DNA from: Bacteroidales bacterium Phil6
Lineage (GTDB): Bacteria; Bacteroidota; Bacteroidia; Bacteroidales; F082
Length of the DNA stretch: 64,000 nt
Direction of reading: 5' to 3'
Assembly (NCBI GenBank): GCA_002633315.1
Contig: NWBN01000022.1
Span: 98,356 to 162,355 of the forward strand
Shown piece by piece: positions 39,701 to 48,032 of the stretch. The notes beneath the pieces were generated by a model, which did not search any database, was not told where the DNA came from, and saw only the letters and a program-made list of their open reading frames with translations. How positions within the stretch are numbered: the first letter of the stretch is position 1; the number at the start of each line of letters is the position of its first letter. The translations under genes were made by a program, and so were the position numbers.

Positions 39701-40135
39701 GAATGCTGAAAAAGCAAAGGCATATCCATTCATATAGTTAGTAGTGATAATACCTTTACATTCAGACGGATATACTTGTTTGGAACTGTACAACTCCTCA
39801 TTCTTTAAAAAACCTTCGTATGTCTTTTTGGAATATGGTTTTGCGGATTGATAAGGATACAGATTATAACTGCCTTCCATTTCGATAAAATCAGATAATT
39901 CTACTCTGATATTTTGTGCTTCAAAACCTTGTGGAAGAAGAATAGACACGGATTGATAAGGAAGCGATGGATTGCCGGCTTCTGCCGATACCATGCAGCC
40001 ATCGAGTTCTATTTGATCGTATCCTCTGATTTTATTTATCTTGGGTTCGTCAAAATGATATGTCTTCTTGATTGTTTGTGCAGACATCGCAAAACAACAT
40101 GCCAAAATCAAAAAAAAGAATAAACGTTTTTTCAT
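36710..40135 (-). CDS. Gingipain-like C25 cysteine protease with type IX secretion tail (copy 1)
   Basis: About 1141 residues, the upstream paralogue of the neighbouring C25 gene with the same domain order. Signal peptide LFFFLILACCFAMSAQ; catalytic His in YVHHAGHANADYVAGW (about 446); Cys in FFHTHGCDCGDFA (about 487); repeated GNGEIDYGETVTLKIDY-type sandwich modules; a cleaved-adhesin-like module (NDWTITDEDAYDGSYCARSG); Por tail (NIYPNPNNGKFNIELPEG). The open frame to 40177 is rejected for the ATG at 40135, which starts the signal peptide directly. Both copies keep the His/Cys dyad, so both should be active. The promoter in the 40136-40541 gap could not be identified. Confidence 0.9.
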   Translation of the reverse strand: MKKRLFFFLILACCFAMSAQTIKKTYHFDEPKINKIRGYDQIELDGCMVSAEAGNPSLPYQSVSILLPQGFEAQNIRVELSDFIEMEGSYNLYPYQSAKPYSKKTYEGFLKNEELYSSKQVYPSECKGIITTNYMNGYAFAFSAFTPVQYIPASGKVFYATTATVSIDMTAAKTDKSAMLSNNYLVRERVIAMAQNPEMIDSYSINDKSLNGYELLVITPEEYVEDFDSYIDLYTYKGLRTRVVSVESIYDTTEGIDNQDKIRNFIINEYQNNDIMMVLLGGDVALIPYRGFYCDVLSGGSHQTDYNIPADLYYAALDGTWDDNGNGIWGEIGEDDLLPEIGIARFPFNNKEQLNNMMNKTIMYQQVPVRGEFRNVILAGESLYDYPRTLGSDYLELLVGNHDDNGYSTVGIPEDYNFTRLYHEDGNWSPALLADAINSGTGYVHHAGHANADYVAGWNGMSITDSYFSGSNGIDHNYTFFHTHGCDCGDFASNCILERMVTISNFAVATIGNSRYGWFNEGQTEGPACHLQREMTDAFWNDRIPYLGMAMTDAKCQTAPWVNAPGQWEEGALRWNFYDLNIMGDVAVSPWHDEPFNATVSCTPALLQGDESMNINVSNKGIPLKNYRCLLYHYDTLLGYAITDENGNATIEFAEPINFVDQVRLNVNGMNSFPVETTIECISDDSPFVYPDVITVVDNNGNGNGEIDYGETVTLKIDYKNFGREATSNIDTYLSCCNAGYIIVSDNEAHIDHIDALGVVTIDDAFEFTVVDDIPDGTVLNLGITINDGTGYWHKSFGLEVNAPDLEITSVSYNDENGDGIIEAGETVIFTIDGINNGGSDSGSAVLKTSTENELIHVINNEIELNAIEAGGSFSTDIEIYFDELITDGSFYNIDFNLIAGNYDCHYNYQGTISYILESFETGDFSYLNWEFAYDNDWTITDEDAYDGSYCARSGNIDDNEMSSMIIFFDAKQDGELSFYFKTSTEEGKDFLVLYVNDELINRWSGENDWQPFNMSIPVGTYKVEWRYDKSPTGSYGDDRVMVDAIRLPINSLIMTDNVELTDNELIFNIYPNPNNGKFNIELPEGNFSLKVFDITGRLMMNDENIGGICQFDMSSLNNGLYIIQIKDSERCSIRKIIINK

Positions 40136-40541
40136 CAAAGTAATGTTTTGAAAAATAATTAAAATATTGGTTATCAATATAATAATAATATAAAAATATC
40201 TACTGTCTGCTACTTTGTCTTTATTATTCCGGCGATTAAAAAAGTTTTTTTAATGGCTGTTACAAAAACAAAGTATAAAAATCATCAAACTGCAAATATA
40301 AGCATTTAAATTATATGTTTTGCTGATTAAAAAAATAAGATTGAAAATTAATCAATTTTTGATTGTAAATGTTAATGAATATTTGTCAAAATCATGTTTT
40401 TTTTTCAAAAAATGTTTTTACAATTATTGAAGATGTTGAAGCAAAATGGATTGAAAACATAAAATTTTACACTTTTTAACTTTTAAGTATAGAAAAAGAG
40501 TAGTATCTTTGTAAATCTAAGAAAAACAAAATCCTGCTGAA
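40136..40541. other. Divergent intergenic region between C25 protease and GH3 genes
   Basis: About 400 bp of very AT-rich DNA with no coding frame. It holds the GH3 -7 element at 40504-40511 and an imperfect A-run/T-run dyad near 40233-40252. No convincing promoter for the protease pair is seen. Confidence 0.5.
40504..40511 (+). promoter_or_regulatory. -7 element (TATCTTTG) of the GH3 operon
   Basis: TATCTTTG, a full match to TAnnTTTG, 30 nt before the GH3 ATG. The upstream -33 region is T-rich without a clear TTTG. Confidence 0.68.
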
Positions 40542-42854
40542 ATGACATTTCGGAATATGATAATGGTACTTTGGGGTATGTCTGTCTTATTGTCGTGTAA
40601 ATCAACAGATAACGATGATAAGGTTGAGATTTTGTTAAAACAGATGACACTTGACGAGAAGATAGGACAATTGTGTTGTCCTATCGGGTTTAATGTATAT
40701 GACAAGTTGTGTGAAGACAGCATAATGTTATCAGATTCATTTGTTAAGACTATTGATACCATGAAATGTGGAGGTTTTTGGGCTGTTTTCAGAGCTGATC
40801 CTTGGTCTCGCAGGACATTGGAAACAGGGCTGGATGCCAGGGAGTCCGCTATGTTGTTTAATAAGATGCAGCGTTATGTGATAGAAAATACGCGTTTGGG
40901 AATACCATTGTTTGTTGCAGAAGAATGCGGTCATGGGCACATGGCTGTCGGTGCCACTGTGTTTCCTGTCGGACTTGGACAGGCTGCCACATGGGATGAC
41001 ACATTATTATATAAGGTGGGGGAGGCTGTCGCTCTTGAGGCTGAAGTTACTGGATCTGTCATTGGTTACGGTCCTGTCATGGATGTGGCAAGAGACCCTC
41101 GATGGTCGCGTGTCGAAGAGTCTTTGGGAGAAGACCCATATCTTTCTGGCCGACTTGGCACTGCCGTTATGAAAGGTATGCAGCGGCATTTGGCAAGTAC
41201 TCTTAAACATTTTACGGGATATGGTATGCCTGTCGGCGGGCATAATGGTGCGGCGACGGTGATTGGCAATCATAATTTGCTGAATGACTGTTGCTCTAAT
41301 TTTGAGACTGCCGTGAAAAATGGTGCTGCTTCGATAATGACTTCATATAATGCTGTCGATGGAATACCATGTACTTCGAATAAATGGCTCTTGAATGATG
41401 TCTTGCGTGAAAAATGGGACTTTGATGGTGTCGTCTTTTCAGATTTGGGAAGTATTGGGGCTTTGCATAGCTACCATAGAGTGGCTGAAAATCAGTTGCA
41501 GGCTACGGCAATGGCAATGAATGCCGGTGTCGATGTTGACTTGGGCGCAAGCAATTATGGCGCATATCTTAAAAATGCTGTGGAGACGGGTCTCGTTTCT
41601 GTAGAAACAGTGGATAATGCTGTTTCAAGAGTGTTGAAATTGAAATTTGAGTCGGGACTTTTTGACAATCCTTACATAAACGTGGATAAGGTGACCGAGG
41701 TTGTCAATAATGATAATCATAAAAGGTTGGCATTGAAAACAGCAAGGGAGAGTGTGGTGCTCTTGAAAAATAACGGGGTGTTGCCTCTGAAAAAAGATTT
41801 GAAACGAATTGCTGTGATAGGACCTAATGCTGATAATATGTACAATCAATTGGGTGATTATACGGCACCTCAAAAGCCTGATAAAATAATTACCGTGTTG
41901 GAAGGAATACGTGACAAGGTATCTGATATGACGGAAGTCCTTTACACAAGGGGCTGTTATGTGAGAGATACTTCTTGGGAAGATTTTGAGAATGCTGTTT
42001 TGATGGCAAAAAAATCCGATGTCGTTGTCCTTGTGGTCGGTGGGTCGAGTGCGAGGGACTTCAGTACAGATTATGAAAATACCGGCGCGGCTTTGGTGAA
42101 TGATATAATGTCCGATATGGATTGTGGAGAAGGGTACGACAGGGCGTCATTGGAATTGGCAGGACGACAGAATGAATTGATGAAACTATTGATAGATACA
42201 GGTAAACCGTTGATAGTGATATATATAGAGGGAAGACCTTATCTGAAAAATTATGCTTGTCAATATGCCGACGCTCTTCTTACTGCATGGTATCCGGGTG
42301 AACAGGGCGGCAATGCTGTGGCTGAGATATTGTTCGGTGAATACAACCCTGCAGGAAGACTTCCTGTTTCGGTACCTCGTTCGGTCGGACAGATACCCAT
42401 ATATTATTCCTTGTCTCCGGCTCATAATTATGTGGATGAGATGTCTCCTCCTTTGTTTCCATTCGGATATGGATTGAGTTATACGGAGTTTGAGTATGAC
42501 AATATTAAAGTTACAGTGTTCGGAAATGTTGATTCTGCTAATGATGATGACCCTGTTTTAGAGGTGTCTTTTCTTGTTGCAAATACAGGCGATTATGATG
42601 GAGATGAGGTGGTACAACTTTATGTTCGTGATGAGTATTCCTCTTTTTTTACTCCTGCAGAGAAGTCTTTGAAAGACTTTAAAAGAGAATATTTTAAAAA
42701 AGGAGAGAAAAAAGAAATGCGTTTTGTCTTGTATAAAAAAGATTTGTCGGTTTTTGATTCTGATTTTAACCGTGTTTTTGAACATGGGAAATTTACCATT
42801 ATGGTTGGCGCATCTTCTGACGACATAAGATTAAAGGAAATTATTTATATTTAA
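40542..42854 (+). CDS. Glycoside hydrolase family 3 lipoprotein (beta-glucosidase-like)
   Basis: 770 residues. The N-terminus MTFRNMIMVLWGMSVLLSC is a lipoprotein signal with lipobox LLSC, so the enzyme should be membrane-anchored in the periplasm or at the surface. GH3 barrel (about 25-380) with KHFTGYGMPVGGHNGA and the nucleophile Asp in VVFSDLGSIG (about residue 300). The alpha/beta sandwich domain has KTARESVVLLKNNGVLPLKK; the C-terminal FnIII-like domain starts near FGYGLSYTEFEY. Likely substrates are beta-glucosides or xylosides; specificity is not readable. First gene of a run with a polysaccharide deacetylase-like gene, GNAT and upp. Confidence 0.93.
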   Translation: MTFRNMIMVLWGMSVLLSCKSTDNDDKVEILLKQMTLDEKIGQLCCPIGFNVYDKLCEDSIMLSDSFVKTIDTMKCGGFWAVFRADPWSRRTLETGLDARESAMLFNKMQRYVIENTRLGIPLFVAEECGHGHMAVGATVFPVGLGQAATWDDTLLYKVGEAVALEAEVTGSVIGYGPVMDVARDPRWSRVEESLGEDPYLSGRLGTAVMKGMQRHLASTLKHFTGYGMPVGGHNGAATVIGNHNLLNDCCSNFETAVKNGAASIMTSYNAVDGIPCTSNKWLLNDVLREKWDFDGVVFSDLGSIGALHSYHRVAENQLQATAMAMNAGVDVDLGASNYGAYLKNAVETGLVSVETVDNAVSRVLKLKFESGLFDNPYINVDKVTEVVNNDNHKRLALKTARESVVLLKNNGVLPLKKDLKRIAVIGPNADNMYNQLGDYTAPQKPDKIITVLEGIRDKVSDMTEVLYTRGCYVRDTSWEDFENAVLMAKKSDVVVLVVGGSSARDFSTDYENTGAALVNDIMSDMDCGEGYDRASLELAGRQNELMKLLIDTGKPLIVIYIEGRPYLKNYACQYADALLTAWYPGEQGGNAVAEILFGEYNPAGRLPVSVPRSVGQIPIYYSLSPAHNYVDEMSPPLFPFGYGLSYTEFEYDNIKVTVFGNVDSANDDDPVLEVSFLVANTGDYDGDEVVQLYVRDEYSSFFTPAEKSLKDFKREYFKKGEKKEMRFVLYKKDLSVFDSDFNRVFEHGKFTIMVGASSDDIRLKEIIYI

Positions 42855-42864
42855 ATTAAATGAT

Positions 42865-44175
42865 ATGGATTTACTCATTTTAGTGCCAAAGGTGACAAAT
42901 AGAATTAATTATATCTTTGAACTGATATTCGGTAATTTGCTTGGGCTGGATTTCAAAGTCACTGCGAATAAGGATTCTTTTGATTCATTTGATGGTGCTA
43001 AATTGCATTATGGAGATAAACCTTTTGGTGATGAATTGTTTCAGAAATCGACGAGTATCCTTTTTGAACATTTTGTGATATTTCAGAAACTTGTTGTTGT
43101 GGATTATAATGACATAAAGACGATTTTTCCTGTTCATCATAAAAACAGCATATTCCCATTTGACCTTTTTGCTGCCTCGTTTTATTTTGTTACAAGATAC
43201 GAAGAGTATATGCCTTATGTGCCGGACAAATATAACAGATTTCAAGCTAAGGATTCTATCTTGTATAAGATAGGATTATTGAAAAAACCTATTGTCAATA
43301 TTTGGGCAATGGAGTTGGGAGAGATATTACAAAGTCGTTATCCGAATCTTCGATTTAAGAAAAGATCTTTCAGTTTTGTACCAACTTATGATGTTGACGC
43401 AGCCTGGGCATATCGCAATAAAGGTTTTGTTAGGATAACATCAGCTTTCATAAGAGATTTGCTGAGATTGGATTTTGCTGAGATGGATTTGAGATTCAAG
43501 GTGCTTTCCGGAAAGAAAATGGACCCTTTTGATACGTTTGATTATCAGATAGAACTTCAAAAAGAGTTGAATTTACATCCTTTATATTTTATCTTATGTG
43601 GGAATTATGATGTGAACGACAAAAATATTTCCATAAAAAACAGCGAGTTTCAGGATTTGATTAAACGACTTGGCGATTATGCCAATATTGGAATACATCC
43701 TTCTTTTTCTTCCTATCTTGACAACAAGAAATTGAGAGAAGAAATACGTCGCCTGTCGAATATCTTGAATAGAGAAGTAACTATGAGTAGACAACATTTC
43801 CTGCGACTTAATATGCCTGTAAGTTATCAAAAACTTATTGAGTTGGACATTACAGATGACTATACCATGGGATATGCTTCTCTTCCTGGTTTTAGAGCGG
43901 GTATTTGTGATACTTTTCGTTTTTATGACCTTGAACATGATGTGCCTACGCATCTTAATATTCATCCTTTTGCTTTGATGGACGGTACAATGCGTGACTA
44001 TCTCGACCTTAGTACGACAGAGTCCTATGCTTTGGCTGTTGAATTGATACAGGCGGTGAAAGATGTAAATGGAACGTTTGTTTTATTGTGGCATAATGAA
44101 ACATTAAGCGATGAGAAACGTTGGAAAGGCTGGATAACGTTATATAGAAAGATTTTGGATTACGCTTTGAACTGA
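42865..44175 (+). CDS. Polysaccharide deacetylase-like protein
   Basis: 436 residues, no signal peptide. The N-terminal third (about 1-150) resembles the DUF7033-type extension; the NodB-like region has the metal/catalytic pattern FVPTYDVDAAW (about 172), GIHPSFSSY (about 277) and a C-terminal FVLLWHNETLSDE. The TYDVD motif replaces the common TFDD. Probably acts on a cell-envelope or capsule glycan precursor. The following GNAT gene begins 1 nt after its stop, so the two are coupled. Confidence 0.82.
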   Translation: MDLLILVPKVTNRINYIFELIFGNLLGLDFKVTANKDSFDSFDGAKLHYGDKPFGDELFQKSTSILFEHFVIFQKLVVVDYNDIKTIFPVHHKNSIFPFDLFAASFYFVTRYEEYMPYVPDKYNRFQAKDSILYKIGLLKKPIVNIWAMELGEILQSRYPNLRFKKRSFSFVPTYDVDAAWAYRNKGFVRITSAFIRDLLRLDFAEMDLRFKVLSGKKMDPFDTFDYQIELQKELNLHPLYFILCGNYDVNDKNISIKNSEFQDLIKRLGDYANIGIHPSFSSYLDNKKLREEIRRLSNILNREVTMSRQHFLRLNMPVSYQKLIELDITDDYTMGYASLPGFRAGICDTFRFYDLEHDVPTHLNIHPFALMDGTMRDYLDLSTTESYALAVELIQAVKDVNGTFVLLWHNETLSDEKRWKGWITLYRKILDYALN

Positions 44176-44176
44176 G

Positions 44177-45109
44177 ATGATAAAGTATTTGACACATAAT
44201 CAGATTGACAAGGAAAAGTGGGACGAATGTATTTCGCTGTCGTTCAACGGTAATGTTTATGCATGGTCCTGGTATCTCGATGTTGTTCATCCTCATTGGG
44301 AAGCTCTGGTGGAGGATAATTACAAACGTGTTATGCCGTTGACTGGAGGCAGAAAGTTCGGAATTAATTATTTGTACCAACCGTTTTTTGTTCAGCAACT
44401 TGGTGTGTTCTCTCAAAAACAATTGTCTTCAGATGTTGTGAGTAATTTTATTGCATCTATCCCTTCCAAATATCGTTTTGCAGAAATACGACTTAACATA
44501 CATAATAAGTTTGATTCTGATACTTTAACCGTTGATTGTCATCGTAATGTGGAACTGGATCTTATTTCTGATTATGATAGTCTTTATAAAAATTATAACA
44601 ATAACACAAAAAGAAATCTTGCCAAGGCTCATGCTAACGATATTGTCGTGGTGAAACAGATTAATCCTGAAATGATAATAAATCTGTTTAGGAATAATAA
44701 GGGGAAGGATGTAAAACATTGGGGTAAAAAAGAGTACGACAGATTGTTACAGTTGATATATACTGCTATATATCATGATAGTTGTCTTTTATATGGTGCT
44801 GTTAGGGAAAACTCAGATAGTCTTGTGGCAGGCGCTGTTTTTATGTTCAGTCACGACAGAATAGTGTTCCTGTTTTCAGGTGCTGATGAAAGTAATACTG
44901 AAAATCATGCTTTGACGCTTGTATTGGATTATGTGATACATGATTTTAGCGGGACACAGAATACTCTCGATTTCGAAGGATCCGACAGTGATAGTCTTGC
45001 CCGTTTTTATAAAGGTTTTGGAGGAAAAGAACTTTATTATAATAGCGTCAGCTTTAATAAATTGAATAGCATGGCTAAATGGGCGTTGAGAAAATGGAAA
45101 GGTAAATAA
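44177..45109 (+). CDS. GNAT/FemAB-like acyltransferase
   Basis: 310 residues with a FemAB-like double GNAT appearance: an N-terminal half with FNGNVYAWSWYLDVVHPHWEAL and a C-terminal half with LYGAVRENSDSLVAGAVFMF and DFEGSDSDSLARFYKGFGG (about 272-290), which is typical of FemAB-like N-acyltransferases found in envelope and exopolysaccharide clusters. Acyl donor and acceptor are unknown. Pairing with a deacetylase suggests modification of the same glycan; that is inference. Confidence 0.75.
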   Translation: MIKYLTHNQIDKEKWDECISLSFNGNVYAWSWYLDVVHPHWEALVEDNYKRVMPLTGGRKFGINYLYQPFFVQQLGVFSQKQLSSDVVSNFIASIPSKYRFAEIRLNIHNKFDSDTLTVDCHRNVELDLISDYDSLYKNYNNNTKRNLAKAHANDIVVVKQINPEMIINLFRNNKGKDVKHWGKKEYDRLLQLIYTAIYHDSCLLYGAVRENSDSLVAGAVFMFSHDRIVFLFSGADESNTENHALTLVLDYVIHDFSGTQNTLDFEGSDSDSLARFYKGFGGKELYYNSVSFNKLNSMAKWALRKWKGK

Positions 45110-45126
45110 CTAAAACTTGAATAATT

Positions 45127-45786
45127 ATGATAAATATTGTAAATTTTGAAAAAACAAATTGTATAATCAATGAGTATATCTCTGAACTGAGAGATGTCAA
45201 TGTTCAGACTGACAGAATGCGTTTTAGGAGAAATTTGGAACGCTTGGGAGAAGCAATGGCTTATGAGATAAGTAAGGTCCTTGAATATAAGTCGGTTACA
45301 GTATCGACACCTTTGGGAAGCAAAGATGTGAATCTGTTGAAAGAACAACCTGTCATTGCTACGGTGCTTCGTGCCGGCATACCTCTTCACCAGGGATTCC
45401 TCAATGTTTTTGACAAAGCCGACAGCGCTTTTATCGGTGCTCGACGTAAAAGCGATAAGAATGAAAATGTCGATATTTGTGTGGAGTATTATTCTGTGAC
45501 AAATACTTCTAACAGAGTGCTGATTTTTGTTGACCCGATGCTCGCTTCAGGTTCATCGTTGATACAGTGTATCAATATTATGAAAGATGATGATGTCAGA
45601 CCTAAAAAATTGCATATAGTTGCAGCAATAGCAAGTGTCGATGGTATAGAATACCTGAAAAGAAATCTTCATGAAAAAGATGTTACATTATGGGTTGGTG
45701 CCATAGATGACGAGACAACGGCAAAATCTTATATAGTGCCGGGTCTTGGCGATGCCGGTGACCTCGCTTATGGTTCGAAAAAATAA
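45127..45786 (+). CDS. upp: Uracil phosphoribosyltransferase
   Basis: Salvages uracil to UMP with PRPP. 219 residues, slightly longer than usual at the N-terminus. PRPP-binding loop FVDPMLASGSSLIQC (about 137-151), LRAGIPLHQGFLNV (about 82-95) and the uracil-binding tail YIVPGLGDAGDLAYG. It follows the GNAT gene by 17 nt. Confidence 0.96.
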   Translation: MINIVNFEKTNCIINEYISELRDVNVQTDRMRFRRNLERLGEAMAYEISKVLEYKSVTVSTPLGSKDVNLLKEQPVIATVLRAGIPLHQGFLNVFDKADSAFIGARRKSDKNENVDICVEYYSVTNTSNRVLIFVDPMLASGSSLIQCINIMKDDDVRPKKLHIVAAIASVDGIEYLKRNLHEKDVTLWVGAIDDETTAKSYIVPGLGDAGDLAYGSKK

Positions 45787-45874
45787 TTTCTTATCTGTCT
45801 TTTTGATGTTATTTGCTTTGTAGTACTGATGTCAGTTTGAATTCTGAACCTTTTTGAAACCAATTTTATGAACT

Positions 45875-46621
45875 ATGACGGATAAGTTCAAGAAACTTTT
45901 TTTGTTCTCGAAAGGAGAACGTATAGCATTGTCTGTGTTATGTGTCTTTATCATTATATTATTTATTATCAATATATTGATAAAACAAAGACCTGTAAAA
46001 CATTCTTTTGTAGACTCAAATCTCGATTCGTTGTTGACATTCTATCATTCCGCTATTGACTCTTTAAGGAAAGCAGATTCTATTAACAAAAGCAAAATAC
46101 TGTCGTATAAGGTTAATATTGTGAATGAAAAAAGTGATGACTATAAAAATCATTACAAGGTAAAAGAAAGGAAAAAGACTGATAAATTTGAAAAAACTGA
46201 AAGAAAAGTATCCGGAAATATAGAAGTTCCCACTGTAGAATTGAATGATGCTGATACGGTACAACTGAAAATGCTTCCCGGTATAGGCTCTTCTTTCTCA
46301 AAAAGAATTGTGGAATACCGTAAGTCTCTTGGTGGATATGTCAACAGTTCCCAACTGTTGGAAATATATGGTATGGATACATTTAGATACAATGGTTTCT
46401 CGAAATATATTACCATAGATGTTTCAAAGATAAAAAAACTGAATGTCAATAACGATGATTTTAAAACATTGCTTGCACATCCATATCTCGAATATGACGA
46501 TGTAAAAGATATTTGTAATTACAGAGAGAAAAGAGGATTGATAACTTCGTGGGATATGTTAATACAGGTTATGAATAATGAACCGGATTCATTGTTGAGA
46601 TACTACATTGAATATCAATAA
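45875..46621 (+). CDS. Helix-hairpin-helix protein (ComEA-like)
   Basis: 248 residues: a single N-terminal membrane helix (about 15-35, LSVLCVFIIILFIINILI), a charged linker rich in Lys/Glu (KVKERKKTDKFEKTERK), then a helix-hairpin-helix region (VELNDADTVQLKMLPGIGSSFSKRIVEYRKSLGGY, about 128-162) and a second partial HhH (HPYLEYDDVKDICNYREKRG). This is the layout of ComEA-like DNA-binding proteins, anchored facing the periplasm. A role in DNA uptake is possible; no other competence gene is in the window. Confidence 0.85.
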   Translation: MTDKFKKLFLFSKGERIALSVLCVFIIILFIINILIKQRPVKHSFVDSNLDSLLTFYHSAIDSLRKADSINKSKILSYKVNIVNEKSDDYKNHYKVKERKKTDKFEKTERKVSGNIEVPTVELNDADTVQLKMLPGIGSSFSKRIVEYRKSLGGYVNSSQLLEIYGMDTFRYNGFSKYITIDVSKIKKLNVNNDDFKTLLAHPYLEYDDVKDICNYREKRGLITSWDMLIQVMNNEPDSLLRYYIEYQ

Positions 46622-46680
46622 AATATACTATACTCCTCAATCTTGTGCATTAAATTTCATATTTTGTGTACTTTGTTGTG

Positions 46681-46707
46681 GAAACTTTGGATGAAGTGTA
46701 AAGTTTC
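46681..46707. other. 8-bp perfect dyad upstream of hpt
   Basis: GAAACTTT / AAAGTTTC (46681-46688 and 46700-46707) with an 11-nt spacer, 60 nt upstream of the hpt -33 element. No T-run follows, so a terminator is unlikely; an operator is possible. Confidence 0.35.
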
Positions 46708-46766
46708 TATTGATAAAAGTGTGATTTTTTATGCAGAAAAAAGTTGTTTAAAATCATTAGATATTT

Positions 46767-46797
46767 TTTGTGGATGTTTAACAAATTTGTATATTTG
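46767..46797 (+). promoter_or_regulatory. hpt-adk promoter
   Basis: TTTG (46767-46770), 19-nt spacer, TATATTTG (46790-46797): a complete Bacteroidetes promoter. It also fixes the hpt start at 46839, because the alternative start at 46812 would leave almost no leader. Confidence 0.85.
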
Positions 46798-46838
46798 CAT
46801 AATTCAAAGAGTTGTATTATTCGTCCAAAGCGTTAAAT

Positions 46839-47375
46839 ATGAATAGGATAAAAGTATTAGACAAAGAGTTTGACATTTTTATAAAGCAGGAGGATATAGA
46901 AAATGCCATACATGCGTTGGCAAAGCGTATCGATGAAGATATGAAAGGCCGTAATCCGCTGTTTCTTGTTATGTTGAATGGTGCATTTATGTTTGCTGCC
47001 GAATTGTTTAAAAGTCTGGAGATGGATTCTGATATCTCTTTTGTAAAATACAGTACTTATAGCGGTATGAGCAGTACCGGACGGGTGAATCAACTTATAG
47101 GATTATCGTCTAAAGTGGAAGGTCGTGATATTGTGATAGTTGAAGATATTATTGATTCCGGTTATACCATGAAATGTCTTATCGAAGACCTGAAAAACAG
47201 AAATGCCGGAAACATTAAGATTGCTACAATGTTATTTAAACCGAAGGCTTTTAAATATGATTACAATATTGACTATGTCGCTCTTGAGATAGGCAATGAG
47301 TTTATTTTGGGTTATGGTCTTGACTATAATGAATACGGACGTTCATATAAGGATATTTATATAATTGTAGAATAA
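46839..47375 (+). CDS. hpt: Hypoxanthine phosphoribosyltransferase
   Basis: Purine salvage: hypoxanthine (or guanine) plus PRPP to IMP/GMP, 178 residues. The PRPP motif IVIVEDIIDSGYTMKCL (about 95-110) and FMFAAELFKSL are typical. The start at 46839 (MNRIKVLDKEFDIF) matches the family. Followed 17 nt later by adk, another purine nucleotide enzyme, on the same strand. Confidence 0.95.
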   Translation: MNRIKVLDKEFDIFIKQEDIENAIHALAKRIDEDMKGRNPLFLVMLNGAFMFAAELFKSLEMDSDISFVKYSTYSGMSSTGRVNQLIGLSSKVEGRDIVIVEDIIDSGYTMKCLIEDLKNRNAGNIKIATMLFKPKAFKYDYNIDYVALEIGNEFILGYGLDYNEYGRSYKDIYIIVE

Positions 47376-47392
47376 TCGTAAAATTACTCGTC

Positions 47393-47965
47393 ATGTTAAA
47401 CATAGTAATTATCGGACCTCCTGGTGCGGGGAAAGGTACACAGTCTCAATATATTAAAGATAAATATAACCTTACTTATCTGTCAACAGGCGATATTCTC
47501 AGGGAAGAAATTGCCGCCGGCACAGATGTGGGCAAAATGGTTGACGATATTATAAAACATGGCAAACTCGTCCCCGATGAAATTGTCGTGTCTATAATAA
47601 GACATAAAGTGTTGTCTCATCTTTCATCTCCCGGTTTTCTGTTTGATGGCTTCCCTCGTACTGTACATCAAGCTGTTATGTTGGATGACCTTATGAAGGA
47701 AAATAATTTGAAAATATCTGCCGTGTTGAGTCTCGATGTCTCTGTCGATGTGCTGACAGCCCGAATGCTAGAAAGAGCCAAGACAAGTGGTCGTTCTGAC
47801 GATAATGAAGAGACTATTGTCCACCGTCTTCGTGAGTATAATGATAAAACCAAACCAGTGTTGGATTATTACGAAAAACAGGGTAATCTCCATACTTTCT
47901 GCGGAGACCGTAAAATAGAAGAGGTGTTCAAAAGTCTTTGTGAAGTTATTGATGAAGTGAAATAA
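47393..47965 (+). CDS. adk: Adenylate kinase
   Basis: Interconverts ATP + AMP and 2 ADP, 190 residues (short-LID form). P-loop GPPGAGKGTQSQYI (about 7-20), the AMP-binding region YLSTGDILREEIAAGT (about 32-47), FDGFPRTVHQA (about 84-94) and RAKTSGRSDDNEETIVHRL replacing the long LID. It ends the hpt-adk unit with a strong hairpin terminator 22 nt downstream. Confidence 0.97.
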   Translation: MLNIVIIGPPGAGKGTQSQYIKDKYNLTYLSTGDILREEIAAGTDVGKMVDDIIKHGKLVPDEIVVSIIRHKVLSHLSSPGFLFDGFPRTVHQAVMLDDLMKENNLKISAVLSLDVSVDVLTARMLERAKTSGRSDDNEETIVHRLREYNDKTKPVLDYYEKQGNLHTFCGDRKIEEVFKSLCEVIDEVK

Positions 47966-47986
47966 TATTGTAAACATTTTAAAATT

Positions 47987-48026
47987 ATGATTGTCTATAT
48001 CATAAAATATGGACAATCATTTTTTA
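47987..48026 (+). terminator. Strong hairpin terminator between adk and malQ
   Basis: A 14-bp stem with one G-U pair (47987-48000 with 48007-48020) and a 6-nt loop, followed by six T ending at 48025. Only 7 nt separate the T-run from the malQ ATG at 48033, so it is either the adk terminator or a leader hairpin acting on malQ. Confidence 0.88.
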
Positions 48027-48032
48027 TCTAAT

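Noticed and set aside
46681..46707. GAAACTTT dyad as a terminator for the HhH gene
   Set aside because: No T-run follows on either strand; kept only as a weak possible operator.
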